Shown here piece by piece: positions 54,451 to 62,926 of a stretch of 64,000 bases of DNA (positions within the stretch are counted from its first letter, which is position 1; every line of letters begins with the position of its first letter). The notes below the pieces were generated by a model. The model worked only from the letters and a program-made list of their open reading frames with translations, was not told where the DNA came from and did not search any database. The stretch comes from Pedobacter cryophilus (GTDB lineage: Bacteria; Bacteroidota; Bacteroidia; Sphingobacteriales; Sphingobacteriaceae). A program made the position numbers and the translations under genes. The DNA lies in NCBI RefSeq assembly GCF_005116455.1, contig NZ_SWBP01000008.1, positions 1 through 64,000 on the forward strand, written 5' to 3'.

Positions 54451-54825
54451 ATGAAAAACACAGCTATCGTAAAAAAATCCGCTATGGTGATTTTTAGAAT
54501 TACCCTTGGAATTGTATTGGGAGGTAAAATATTAAACTGGTTTTTAGATTTTAGCGATGAAACCAACCAAATTCTAAATATAGGCATGTATTGCTTAATT
54601 GGAATCATGTATTTATTTTTTGGCTCTGTATGGAGCAATAAATGGGTTAATGCAGTCTTCATTATTTGTGGCTTGTACTTAATCATCATGCATTTCTTTG
54701 ATAAAAATGAAATTATCTCATTTATAGCGTTCATTTGCATGCTAACACCGCTGTTAATTGTTAGATTTTATCCTCTTGAAGATGATGAAAAAGAATTAAC
54801 AGAAAAACTGGACATCAAAAACTAA
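54451..54825 (+). CDS. Four-helix membrane protein of unknown function
   Basis: This 124-aa protein has four hydrophobic segments (about 13-32, 43-61, 65-85 and 88-106) and an acidic C-terminus (LEDDEKELTEKLDIKN). No family is recognised. It is the first gene after the R-M operon and lies 62 bp before a hydrolase gene. Confidence 0.68.
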   Translation: MKNTAIVKKSAMVIFRITLGIVLGGKILNWFLDFSDETNQILNIGMYCLIGIMYLFFGSVWSNKWVNAVFIICGLYLIIMHFFDKNEIISFIAFICMLTPLLIVRFYPLEDDEKELTEKLDIKN

Positions 54826-54887
54826 CACAAGTTGCCAATTTAACAACAGAGAACTCTCCTTAAAACAGAAGAATTATCGAAAAATAA

Positions 54888-55607
54888 ATGAACATCAAAA
54901 AAACGATCAAAACAATTTGGATAACTGGTGGAATAGTTTTCACACTCTGGATGTTCTATTCTTATCAATCTCATGGAGTTGATCAATCGTTTCAAGAAAA
55001 CAGCAACTTAATCAGCGTAGAAATATCTGATGACTTTTATTCATTTACGCCAAAAAAAGAATTTAAAGACGTTCTTATTTTTTTCCCTGGAGCAATGGTA
55101 GATCCCAAAGCATACCTTCCTCTTTGCAGAAAAATAGCGGAAAACAATATAAAAGTTTACTTAATAAAAATGCCTTGGAGACTGGCATCAAAAGGATATA
55201 ACAAACCCAAAGAACTCAATCTGTTTAATGATACAAGTAAAACCTATATACTAGCGGGTCATTCTCAGGGTGCAAAAATGGCCGCACAATTTGTATATGA
55301 AAATCGTGATTTAATAGATAAACTTATTCTGATAGGAACTACTCATCCAAGAGATATTTCGCTTGCCGACATTAAAATTCCGATCTTAAAAATTTATGGC
55401 TCAAAAGACGGCGTGGCAGATGAAAAATCAATATTGAACAATAAATCTAACCTGCCTGCAATGACCAAGTTTACACGAATAGAGGGAGCAAATCATGCCC
55501 AATTTGGTTATTATGGTTTTCAATTAGGAGACAATAAGGCTGATATAAGCAGAGAAAAACAACAATATGAAACTTTAAAAAATATATTAGCGTTTACAGG
55601 CAAATAA
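54888..55607 (+). CDS. Membrane-anchored alpha/beta hydrolase
   Basis: This 239-aa protein has an N-terminal signal anchor (MNIKKTIKTIWITGGIVFTL) and an alpha/beta hydrolase domain with the nucleophile elbow GHSQGAKMAA, an acid in IYGSKDGVADE, and a histidine in EGANHAQFGYYG near the end. The Ser-Asp-His triad is complete. It resembles dienelactone-hydrolase/chlorophyllase-like membrane hydrolases, but the substrate is not apparent. It probably faces the periplasm. Confidence 0.82.
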   Translation: MNIKKTIKTIWITGGIVFTLWMFYSYQSHGVDQSFQENSNLISVEISDDFYSFTPKKEFKDVLIFFPGAMVDPKAYLPLCRKIAENNIKVYLIKMPWRLASKGYNKPKELNLFNDTSKTYILAGHSQGAKMAAQFVYENRDLIDKLILIGTTHPRDISLADIKIPILKIYGSKDGVADEKSILNNKSNLPAMTKFTRIEGANHAQFGYYGFQLGDNKADISREKQQYETLKNILAFTGK

Positions 55608-55671
55608 GGCACCTTACCTATCCAAAACTTGCTGATCCAAATTAAAATTTAACACATTTTCAAAAAACAAC

Positions 55672-55866
55672 ATGAAACCCGAAACACCAGAAAACCTAAA
55701 TGATGGAGACTTATGTAAAGTTATTGGTGGAGTTCATAAAGGAAAAACTGGTGTGGTGAGAGACATTCATACCAGTAAAACAGGCCATATCACTATTACG
55801 GTAGTACAAGCTAATAGCGTACGTTTTAAAACTTTGGGTAAAAATGTGTTATTACAGTCAAGCTAG
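55672..55866 (+). CDS. Small KOW-motif protein
   Basis: This 64-aa protein carries a KOW motif (DLCKVIGGVHKGKTGVVRDI), an RNA- or protein-binding fold found in ribosomal proteins L24/L26 and NusG. It is far shorter than NusG and not in a ribosomal operon, so the partner is unknown. The following gene starts 8 bp later, so co-transcription is likely. Confidence 0.75.
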   Translation: MKPETPENLNDGDLCKVIGGVHKGKTGVVRDIHTSKTGHITITVVQANSVRFKTLGKNVLLQSS

Positions 55867-55874
55867 ATTATAAT

Positions 55875-56633
55875 ATGGAAACTTACCATATTTTAAACGG
55901 GGATTGTTTGATAGATCAATTAGCCGAAACAAAAATTAATCAGGATTTTATTGTTTGCAGAGAATGCCTAATAGACGGCAATTTAAAAGCCAATACCCTT
56001 GCTAATTTTTGGGAAGTGAGGGCCAATTTTATTGCCGAAACTTACCATACCACCCAAGAAACCTACTTTAACAAAACCGTTAAGGAATTTGAAAAAATAA
56101 AGCAGTTACCTAACCATGCTGATGTTTGCCTTTGGTTTGAAAACGATTTGTTTTGCCAAACAAATATGTGGTTTGTGATCTGGTTAATTGCAAAGCAACC
56201 TTTGTTAAATATTTTCAGAGTTTTTCCTATCATTAAAAGCCATAAGGATATTTGGAAAGGCTTTGGAATTGCCAAAAAAGAAGATTTAGAAAATGCCTAC
56301 CAAGCAAAAGTTAAATTTACTGCAGAAGATTTGGCACTCGGTAAAAACTTATGGAAAGCTTATCAGGAGCATGATTTAGAAGCTTTAAAAATATTATCAA
56401 AAACGCCATCTAACTGTTTTAAATATTTAGAAGAAGTTTGCGCTGCGCATATAGATAGATTTCCACCAGATCATTCTTTAGGCCGACCAGATAAAGTAGT
56501 AAAAGAGTTGTTGATTACTAAATTAACTTCTTTTGAGGAAGTTTTTATAGCGTTTAACGAAAGAGAGGGTATTTACGGCTTTGGAGATTCGCAACTTATG
56601 AGTATTTTTAAACGGCAAATTAATCCTAAATGA
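55875..56633 (+). CDS. DUF1835 domain protein
   Basis: This 252-aa protein begins METYHILNGDCLIDQLAETK and contains CRECLIDG and CLWFENDLFCQTNMWF, the pattern of DUF1835 (a nucleoside-binding-like domain). No catalytic assignment can be made. No signal peptide is seen. It follows the KOW gene closely and precedes a DoxX-type gene. Confidence 0.78.
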   Translation: METYHILNGDCLIDQLAETKINQDFIVCRECLIDGNLKANTLANFWEVRANFIAETYHTTQETYFNKTVKEFEKIKQLPNHADVCLWFENDLFCQTNMWFVIWLIAKQPLLNIFRVFPIIKSHKDIWKGFGIAKKEDLENAYQAKVKFTAEDLALGKNLWKAYQEHDLEALKILSKTPSNCFKYLEEVCAAHIDRFPPDHSLGRPDKVVKELLITKLTSFEEVFIAFNEREGIYGFGDSQLMSIFKRQINPK

Positions 56634-56665
56634 TTATTTAAAAATATTGCCCTTAAAAAAACATC

Positions 56666-57046
56666 ATGAAACAGAAAATTATCTTTGGTATCAGCCTGCT
56701 TTTTGGCTTAATGTTTATCAACTCAGGGTTTAACAAATTTTTTAATTATATGCCCATGCCAGATGATATGCCTAAAAACATGTTGAAATTTATGGCCGCC
56801 TTTATGGAAATTGGCTGGCTTATGCCGTTAATTGCAGTTACAGAAATTATTGGAGGCATCCTGTTTATCATTCCTAAATTTAGAGCTTTAGGTGCAATAA
56901 TTATCTTCCCGGTTATGATTGGAATATTATTAACGCATATTATTAACGAACCAACTGGTTTACCTATTGCTGTTGTTTTGATGGGAATTAACCTGTGGAT
57001 TATTTTCGAAAACAGAGAGAAATATTTTCCTATGGTAAATAAGTAG
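56666..57046 (+). CDS. DoxX family membrane protein
   Basis: This 126-aa protein has four transmembrane helices and the DoxX pattern: GISLLFGLMFINSGFNKFF at the start, LPLIAVTEIIGGILFIIPK-like helix 2 (MPLIAVTEIIGGILFI here), then an ALGAIIIFPVMIGILL helix. DoxX-type proteins are linked to quinone or thiol redox processes, but this short form is unassigned. Confidence 0.8.
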   Translation: MKQKIIFGISLLFGLMFINSGFNKFFNYMPMPDDMPKNMLKFMAAFMEIGWLMPLIAVTEIIGGILFIIPKFRALGAIIIFPVMIGILLTHIINEPTGLPIAVVLMGINLWIIFENREKYFPMVNK

Positions 57047-57231
57047 ATTGATGTGCTTTAAGTATTTTCAAACTAAACCTAAGTTTTAAATAAATTGGGC
57101 GTATCATTTTCGGCCTTAATTTCTAAAAAAGACTGTTTTTTAGGTAAATAGGATACAATAATACTTTCTAAAAATCAGCCTAAATTGGGCAGAATTAAAT
57201 TTTCCTATATTTTTAGTGTAAACATATTTTT

Positions 57232-58032
57232 TTGAAAAAACTTTTATTTAAACTCATTCGCCGTTATAAACCACGCAGTTATGGCTGGTTTAACTCCTAC
57301 TCTACTTGGCAGGAAGCTCAAAACCAATGTTCTGGATATAATTCTGATGCTATTCTTAAAAAAGTTAAAACATCAACTTTAAAAGTTAAAAGTGGCGAAG
57401 CTGTTTTTGAAAGAGATGGTGTTATTTACGATCAAATTTATTATTCATGGCCATTACTTAGTCAGCTTTTACTGGCCGCCAGTCAAAATAATGGGCAATT
57501 ATCTGTTATAGATTTTGGTGGTTCTTTAGGGACTACTTTTTTTCAAAACAGGGTTTATTTGCAACAATTAAAAAAAGTGCAATGGAGTGTATTAGAGCAA
57601 GGTAATTTTGTTACAACAGGCCAAAGTGAAATTGCGGGTAACGGACTTGATTTTTTTTATACTGTTGAAGAAGCCATTCAAAACAAAGGAGAACACCAAG
57701 TTTTGTTGCTGAGTTGTGTGTTGCCTTATATAGAAAAACCTTATGAGTTATTAGATTACCTGCTTAAGTTTTCATTTGAGTACATTATTTTAGAAAGTAC
57801 TTATTATAATTATCAACCTTATGATCGTATTTGTATTCAAAAAGTAGATCCTGTGGCTTATGATGCTTCTTATCCTTGCTGGCTATTAGATTATGAAAAG
57901 GTAAAAACTATTTTTTTAAACGATTACACTGTACTTACTGAATATGAAACAGGCATCCATTTTTACTTAGATGGAGAACGTGTAGAATATAAAAGCGTTA
58001 TTTTTAAAAGAAAAGATAGCTTACAAAATTAA
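57232..58032 (+). CDS. TIGR04325-family methyltransferase-like protein
   Basis: This 266-aa protein starts from TTG (KKLLFKLIRRYKPRSYGWFN); no ATG exists near the beginning. A Rossmann-type segment VIDFGGSLGTTFFQNR and QWSVLEQGNFVTTGQSEI match the putative methyltransferase family TIGR04325, often found with polysaccharide or sugar-modification genes. No such genes are adjacent here. SAM binding through DFGGSLG is plausible but altered from the canonical GxGxG. Confidence 0.75.
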   Translation: MKKLLFKLIRRYKPRSYGWFNSYSTWQEAQNQCSGYNSDAILKKVKTSTLKVKSGEAVFERDGVIYDQIYYSWPLLSQLLLAASQNNGQLSVIDFGGSLGTTFFQNRVYLQQLKKVQWSVLEQGNFVTTGQSEIAGNGLDFFYTVEEAIQNKGEHQVLLLSCVLPYIEKPYELLDYLLKFSFEYIILESTYYNYQPYDRICIQKVDPVAYDASYPCWLLDYEKVKTIFLNDYTVLTEYETGIHFYLDGERVEYKSVIFKRKDSLQN

Positions 58033-58081
58033 AATAAAGTGAGAATCCCTAAGCTAAAAAATTGCTGTTTATTTAACCTAA

Positions 58082-58579
58082 ATGATGATTATGAAAACTA
58101 ATAATCCTTTAAAATCTATTGTTTTGAAAACAGTACTTTTTTTAATGTTTTTGTTTTTAACACTTTATTCTAATGGGCAAACAAAAAACCCTAATTATGA
58201 TGAACCACTAGCCAAATCTTTAGGTGCTGATGATTATGGGATGAAAATGTATATGTTGGTGATTTTAAAATCAGGCAGCAATACCAATGTAAGTAAAACA
58301 ACAAAAGACAGCTTATTTGCCGGACACATGACTAACATGGTAAGATTAGAAAAATTGAACAAATTGGTAGTTGCTGGGCCTTTTGGAGATAATCAAAATG
58401 ATTTTAGAGGTCTTTTCATTTTAAATGCAGCCTCTATTGAAGAAGCCAACGAGTTATTAGAAACAGATCCGGCCATTAAAGCCAAACTTTTAAAACCCGA
58501 GGTTTATCCTTGGTATGGTTCTGCTGCTTTACCTCAATATTTAAAAGACGCTGATAAAATTTGGAAAAACAATTTTTAA
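58082..58579 (+). CDS. Exported YciI-like protein
   Basis: This 165-aa protein has a signal peptide (LKTVLFLMFLFLTLYSNGQT) and a YCII-related domain (MYMLVILKSG, HMTNMVRLEKLNKLVVAGPF, LFILNAASIEEANELLETDP). YciI domains form ferredoxin-like dimers; enzymatic activity is known only for a few. Two ATGs (58082, 58091) fit equally well. It would act in the periplasm, which is unusual for the family. Confidence 0.78.
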   Translation: MMIMKTNNPLKSIVLKTVLFLMFLFLTLYSNGQTKNPNYDEPLAKSLGADDYGMKMYMLVILKSGSNTNVSKTTKDSLFAGHMTNMVRLEKLNKLVVAGPFGDNQNDFRGLFILNAASIEEANELLETDPAIKAKLLKPEVYPWYGSAALPQYLKDADKIWKNNF

Positions 58580-58606
58580 CATCCTAATTATACCACTAAA
58601 GTGTAA

Positions 58607-58637
58607 TTGATAAAGGGCTGATGACTGAGTATGTTTG
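58607..58637 (+). promoter_or_regulatory. Full Bacteroidota promoter before the 332-aa exported protein
   Basis: TTG (58607-58609), 20 bp, TATGTTTG (58630-58637): a perfect match to the consensus, 26 bp before the ATG. A small palindrome AAGCAAATTGCTT (58640-58652) lies at the presumed transcription start. Confidence 0.6.
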
Positions 58638-58663
58638 ATAAGCAAATTGCTTAAACCAAACGT

Positions 58664-59662
58664 ATGAAAAACCTATTTACTTTTGCTAAACTTTACCCTA
58701 TTATTAAAATGATTGTTTTAGCAGTCTTTTTAAGTACTCCTGTAATAGCACAAATAAACTATAAAACACAAAATTACACTCACCAACTTTCTCCTGTTAA
58801 GGTGAGTATATCATTTCTCAATTTTGAAAACATACTTACCCCAATTACCGCAGGGATTTTGATGGAAGGACAGTTGAAAGATAAACTGTTTTATAACATG
58901 CAGTTTAGACAGGGTTATATCAGAGATTTCACCATCGCCCCAGATAAATTATTGACCACCCAAAAAGAAAGTAAAGGAACTGTTTTTGAAACCGGGGTAG
59001 ATTATCCTTTTAGCGATAAAATTAAAGCGGGTAAGGTAAAAGTAACTTCATCTCTAAGTTTTGATGGCCTCAACACTTTTCAAGAAAAATATTTTTTGGC
59101 TGATTGTGATGTTCGCAGCTATTGGGCTTTTAGCGGAGGTTTAATGAAAAATATACGTCCAAAATACATCAATAGCGACTCTTCAACCTATATTATTTCT
59201 GGCGGACAAGATATAAAAGCATCAGACGGTAACTTTACTCACTTTAGTCAAAATAGTAATGGTTTATACGCAGGCATAGTTCATAGAAAAATTAAGAAAG
59301 CTGTTGTAAATAGCGAAAAATGGAATTACAGAGTTTTCTATTCTACAAAATTTTATGCTCAAGTATTAATTGGTTCTACCAAAATAGATGACATAGTTTA
59401 CAACAATCAAACCTATAAAATTGATAATGCTAAACAAGAACCATTAGGTTATAGAATTGGCTGGCAATGGGACCAAATGGGTGCAGTAACAGGTTTTGAA
59501 TTTGGAAAAATGCCAGGTATCACCTTAGAAACTCCTGTACAAAAAAGCGAATTAGATAAAATTTTTAAGCATAACCCTTATTTAAATTATGTGCGTTTTA
59601 CTTTTCATTTTAATATTTTTAATGGTGATAAAAGTTATGCTATGAAGAATAAACAATCTTAA
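58664..59662 (+). CDS. Exported hypothetical protein, possible outer-membrane protein
   Basis: This 332-aa protein has a signal peptide (KMIVLAVFLSTPVIAQ) followed by alternating polar/hydrophobic strands (YNMQFRQGYIRDFTI, WAFSGGLMKNIR, YRVFYSTKFYAQVLIG) and an aromatic end (FTFHFNIF), which suggests a beta-barrel or surface beta-structure. No family is recognised. It has its own promoter and is followed by a 244-bp gap. Confidence 0.65.
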   Translation: MKNLFTFAKLYPIIKMIVLAVFLSTPVIAQINYKTQNYTHQLSPVKVSISFLNFENILTPITAGILMEGQLKDKLFYNMQFRQGYIRDFTIAPDKLLTTQKESKGTVFETGVDYPFSDKIKAGKVKVTSSLSFDGLNTFQEKYFLADCDVRSYWAFSGGLMKNIRPKYINSDSSTYIISGGQDIKASDGNFTHFSQNSNGLYAGIVHRKIKKAVVNSEKWNYRVFYSTKFYAQVLIGSTKIDDIVYNNQTYKIDNAKQEPLGYRIGWQWDQMGAVTGFEFGKMPGITLETPVQKSELDKIFKHNPYLNYVRFTFHFNIFNGDKSYAMKNKQS

Positions 59663-59807
59663 AAATTTAGGCTGATTTCATTTTATAAAGTCGATAAAAT
59701 GAAACTCAACTAGTGATTTTAAAAAGACTTTACCTATTATTTTCCCTCCTCATTAAAACAAAAAAATTTTAATTAACTTATATTTAGACGAAGTTAAATT
59801 AAACCTA

Positions 59808-59834
59808 TTTTACATCATATAAAATGATGTAAAA
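59808..59834. promoter_or_regulatory. 27-bp palindrome upstream of the BLUF gene
   Basis: TTTTACATCAT (59808-59818) and ATGATGTAAAA (59824-59834) are perfect 11-bp inverted arms with a 5-base spacer, 72 bp before the BLUF ATG. There is no T-run in either direction, so an operator is more likely than a terminator. The rest of the 59663-59906 gap shows no gene. Confidence 0.6.
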
Positions 59835-59906
59835 AACACATAACTTTTAAATCTAAAACAAAAACTATTACGTTTATTATCATAAGTTTACATTAAAAAA
59901 ATTGAG

Positions 59907-60353
59907 ATGTTTGAGCTAATTTATATTTCTAAGGCTAAACCCGGTTTAACTGCTGATGACATAAATAATATTTTAGAAACTGCTATAGATTTTAATCAGA
60001 GAAATAATGTAACAGGTTGTTTGTTATACCATAATCAGGAGTTTATTCAGATACTGGAGGGCGATAAAAAAATTGTTAAAGATTTATACGCAAATATTTG
60101 GGCTGATGACAGGCATTATGATGTTACTCTTTTAAGTGAAGGAGAAAAAGAAGAACGTGAATTTAAAAGTTGGAGCATGGCTTATCATGAACTTAGTGAT
60201 GATGATCGAAAAAAAATGAGTCAAAAATTATTTGCTAATAATTTTATTGCCTTATCTGAATTAGCAGATAAACCCACTCCAGCCATTAAATTGTTTTGGT
60301 CTATGGCTAAACAATTACTGATGGAAGACGAAAAAAGCAGCCAATTAAACTAA
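59907..60353 (+). CDS. BLUF-domain blue-light photoreceptor
   Basis: This 148-aa single-domain flavin photoreceptor keeps the residues that drive the BLUF photocycle: Y6 (ELIYISKA), N30, Q48 (EFIQILEG), W89 and M91 (KSWSMAYHEL), which correspond to Y8, N32, Q50, W91 and M93 of Synechocystis PixD. FAD binding and light-triggered change are expected. A C-terminal extension of about 50 residues has no known output domain, so it must signal by protein contact. It is not next to any obvious effector. Confidence 0.9.
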   Translation: MFELIYISKAKPGLTADDINNILETAIDFNQRNNVTGCLLYHNQEFIQILEGDKKIVKDLYANIWADDRHYDVTLLSEGEKEEREFKSWSMAYHELSDDDRKKMSQKLFANNFIALSELADKPTPAIKLFWSMAKQLLMEDEKSSQLN

Positions 60354-60501
60354 GAAATTTCACCTTGGTTTAATACCAAAATATCTTTCTTTAGATCTCT
60401 ACTAAAAGGAAACCTTTCTTTTTAACTATTTAAGTGAGTAAGCACAAAAAAGCTTTTTGCATTAAAGAAACATCTTGATTTTTTGTACGTTTAAAGAGAC
60501 T

Positions 60502-61089
60502 ATGTTATTAAATACAATTCAACTTTTGCTTCTTGCCTTATGTTTTAGCTCTTGTGGTAACAAAAGCAGTTTTGAAGATCAAAAAAAATCATCAGAAACC
60601 AACATTTCGTCAACAACAAACATCACTAATTTCACAAAAGATAGCGTGGAAAAAGTAGCGGTTTTATCTCCAAAATCGCTTATAGATACAAAAAACACTA
60701 CACCAGAAGAACTCGTTTCATTTGCTAAAACATTAGTAGGCATTCCTTATTTATACGGTTCTGTTAACCCAAATAAAGGCTTTGATTGCTCGGGGTTTAT
60801 CACCTATGTATTTAATCATTTCCAAATAGCTGTACCCAGAAGTTCTAGAGACTTTGCAAATGTGGGCATCACAATACCTGTTTCGGAATGTAAGCCGGGT
60901 GATTTAATTTTATTTACCGGAACAGATAGTACTAAACGAGAAATTGGCCACATGGGCATTATTACTGATCATGTAAATAATGTTCAATTTATTCACTCTA
61001 CCTCTGGCAAAGCGTATAGCGTAACCATTACGCCTCTAAATAAATATTATTTGGGTCGTTTTGTGAAAATTATACGTCCTTTTAATTAA
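60502..61089 (+). CDS. NlpC/P60 peptidase lipoprotein
   Basis: This 195-aa protein has a lipoprotein signal (LALCFSSCGN; lipid Cys18), a Ser/Thr-rich linker and an NlpC/P60 domain with nucleophile C96 in GFDCSGFITY, H150 in IGHMGII and a third polar residue H165 in FIHST. Such enzymes cut peptidoglycan peptides. The ATG at 60502 is used because the frame's earlier ATG (60475) adds nine residues ahead of the signal peptide. It is convergent with the PepSY gene 6 bp away. Confidence 0.88.
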   Translation: MLLNTIQLLLLALCFSSCGNKSSFEDQKKSSETNISSTTNITNFTKDSVEKVAVLSPKSLIDTKNTTPEELVSFAKTLVGIPYLYGSVNPNKGFDCSGFITYVFNHFQIAVPRSSRDFANVGITIPVSECKPGDLILFTGTDSTKREIGHMGIITDHVNNVQFIHSTSGKAYSVTITPLNKYYLGRFVKIIRPFN

Positions 61090-61095
61090 AGCCAA

Positions 61096-61671
61096 CTACT
61101 GTGAGGCATTTCTTCTCATTCTTTTTGGACCATACCATAACCAAAAACCGGTAATGGTAAATATCAGTAGTGCAATACCCATTATAGAGGTGTAAACCAA
61201 TTTTATTTGTCCGTTGCTAGTGTTAAAATAAGCATCAAGGATAGAACCATCATGAATGTTTTCTATAAAATCAGATCGTCTTTTTTCAATTTTTAAAAGC
61301 TTACCTGTAGCTCCATCTAATTGTATTCCCCAATAATCCGTCTTAAAAACAAACTTCACCATCCCTTTATCTTTCCTGATATCTATACGGTCTACCTCAG
61401 AAGAAAGTGTGTTAGAAATAGAATCCTTAAATAACAAAACGGCAGTTTGATGTAAGCTATCTATACTTAACCATTGTTTTAAATCAGTGGAAGTGCCTTT
61501 TTGAGTTTTAGCTAAAATAAGATCTCCGCTATGTTTTTTCCATCCTAAAAACAAACCAGAAATAGATATCACAAAGAAAAACACAAAAAGTAAAGCTCCA
61601 GTTTGTCGATGTACTTTTCTAAATACTCTTAATACTTTTGCTTGTGAGGGTCTATTGTTTCTGGCTTGCAT
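61096..61671 (-). CDS. PepSY-associated membrane protein
   Basis: This 191-aa protein has a transmembrane helix near the N-terminus (about 31-48), a periplasmic PepSY-like region (about 60-145; WGIQLDGATGKLLKIEKR, then IENIHDGS), and a second helix (about 158-176) followed by WLWYGPKRMRRN. This is the layout of short PepSY_TM proteins, which are often linked to iron/siderophore uptake or redox sensing. No TonB-dependent receptor is adjacent. Confidence 0.82.
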   Translation of the reverse strand: MQARNNRPSQAKVLRVFRKVHRQTGALLFVFFFVISISGLFLGWKKHSGDLILAKTQKGTSTDLKQWLSIDSLHQTAVLLFKDSISNTLSSEVDRIDIRKDKGMVKFVFKTDYWGIQLDGATGKLLKIEKRRSDFIENIHDGSILDAYFNTSNGQIKLVYTSIMGIALLIFTITGFWLWYGPKRMRRNASQ

Positions 61672-61806
61672 GCTTTGGATATTTCCTTTTTTAAAAATCG
61701 AAGTTAAATGAATTTTCAGATAATTATTTAGAAAAACCCTTTATGTTTATGAAAATAGATTTGTGTTATATGAACATTTAAGGTCTTAGGAAATTACCAA
61801 TTCTGC

Positions 61807-61814
61807 TATCTTTG
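61807..61814 (+). promoter_or_regulatory. -7 element before the aldo/keto reductase gene
   Basis: TATCTTTG matches TAnnTTTG, 17 bp before the ATG at 61832. No clear -33 element is seen. Confidence 0.4.
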
Positions 61815-61831
61815 AAATTCAATTTACATAC

Positions 61832-62815
61832 ATGAACTTTAGAACATTAGGAAAAACCGATTTTAAAATCTCAGAAATTAGCTTAGGAACCTGGCAAGTG
61901 GGTGGTAAATGGGGCGATGCTTTTGATCATCAAAATGCCGATAAAATTTTAAATGTTGCGGTAGATCAGGGCATAAATTTTATTGATACGGCTGATGTTT
62001 ATAGTGACGGAGAAAGTGAAAAAGCGGTAGGTAAATTGGTGAAATCAAGGTCGGAGCGTATTTATGTAGCTACAAAATGTGGCCGAAGATTAAATCCGCA
62101 TGTTAATGAAAGCTACACCACAAAAGCTTTAAGAAACTGTGTAGAGGATAGTTTAAAAAACATGGGTTTAGAAACTTTAGACCTTATTCAGTTACATTGC
62201 CCACCTACCGAAGTTTACTACCGACCAGAAATTTTTGAACTTTTTGACCGATTAAAAGACGAAGGAAAAATAAGACATTTAGGAGTAAGTATAGAAAAAG
62301 TAGAAGAAGGCATTAAAGCCATGGAATACCCAAATGTTTGCAGCATTCAGTTGATTTATAATATTTTTAGACAACGCCCTAATGAACTTTTATTTGAGCT
62401 GGCTAAAAAAAATAATGTTGGCTTAATTGCCAGAGTACCCTTAGCCAGCGGCTTATTAACCGGGAAGTTCTCTAAAAATACTGCTTTTAGTAAAGATGAT
62501 CATCGTAATTTTAACAGAGATGGCGCTGCTTTTGATAAAGGCGAAACTTTTGCTGGAGTAGATTATGATAAAGGGTTAAACGCTGTAGAAGAACTCAAAA
62601 AACTTTTCCCAAATGCTGATTTGCCTTTAATTGCCTTAAAATGGATTTTAAAATCGCCAGAAATTAGTTGCGTAATACCTGGTGCTTCTAAAATAGAACA
62701 GCTAAAAAGCAATTTAAAAACCCAAGAAATAGCAGATTTATCCCCGGCAGAAATGAATGCTATTGAAACAATTTATAATAAATATATCAAAGCTGATGTG
62801 CATCAACGTTGGTAA
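61832..62815 (+). CDS. Aldo/keto reductase
   Basis: This 327-aa NADPH-dependent (beta/alpha)8-barrel reductase has the catalytic tetrad D52 (FIDTADVYS), Y57, K82 (VATKCGR) and H122 (IQLHCPP). The cofactor motif near the C-terminus is CVIPGASKIEQLKSNL. Substrate is not predictable from sequence. It appears to be a single gene with its own promoter. Confidence 0.9.
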   Translation: MNFRTLGKTDFKISEISLGTWQVGGKWGDAFDHQNADKILNVAVDQGINFIDTADVYSDGESEKAVGKLVKSRSERIYVATKCGRRLNPHVNESYTTKALRNCVEDSLKNMGLETLDLIQLHCPPTEVYYRPEIFELFDRLKDEGKIRHLGVSIEKVEEGIKAMEYPNVCSIQLIYNIFRQRPNELLFELAKKNNVGLIARVPLASGLLTGKFSKNTAFSKDDHRNFNRDGAAFDKGETFAGVDYDKGLNAVEELKKLFPNADLPLIALKWILKSPEISCVIPGASKIEQLKSNLKTQEIADLSPAEMNAIETIYNKYIKADVHQRW

Positions 62816-62926
62816 AATCAATGTAAAAAAGAATAAATTGATTGTAAAAAAATGTTAAAATTAATTTTTAACACAAGGTCTACAAATTAAAAAATTACAT
62901 TAGAGCTTTAGTGCTCAAAGCAATTT

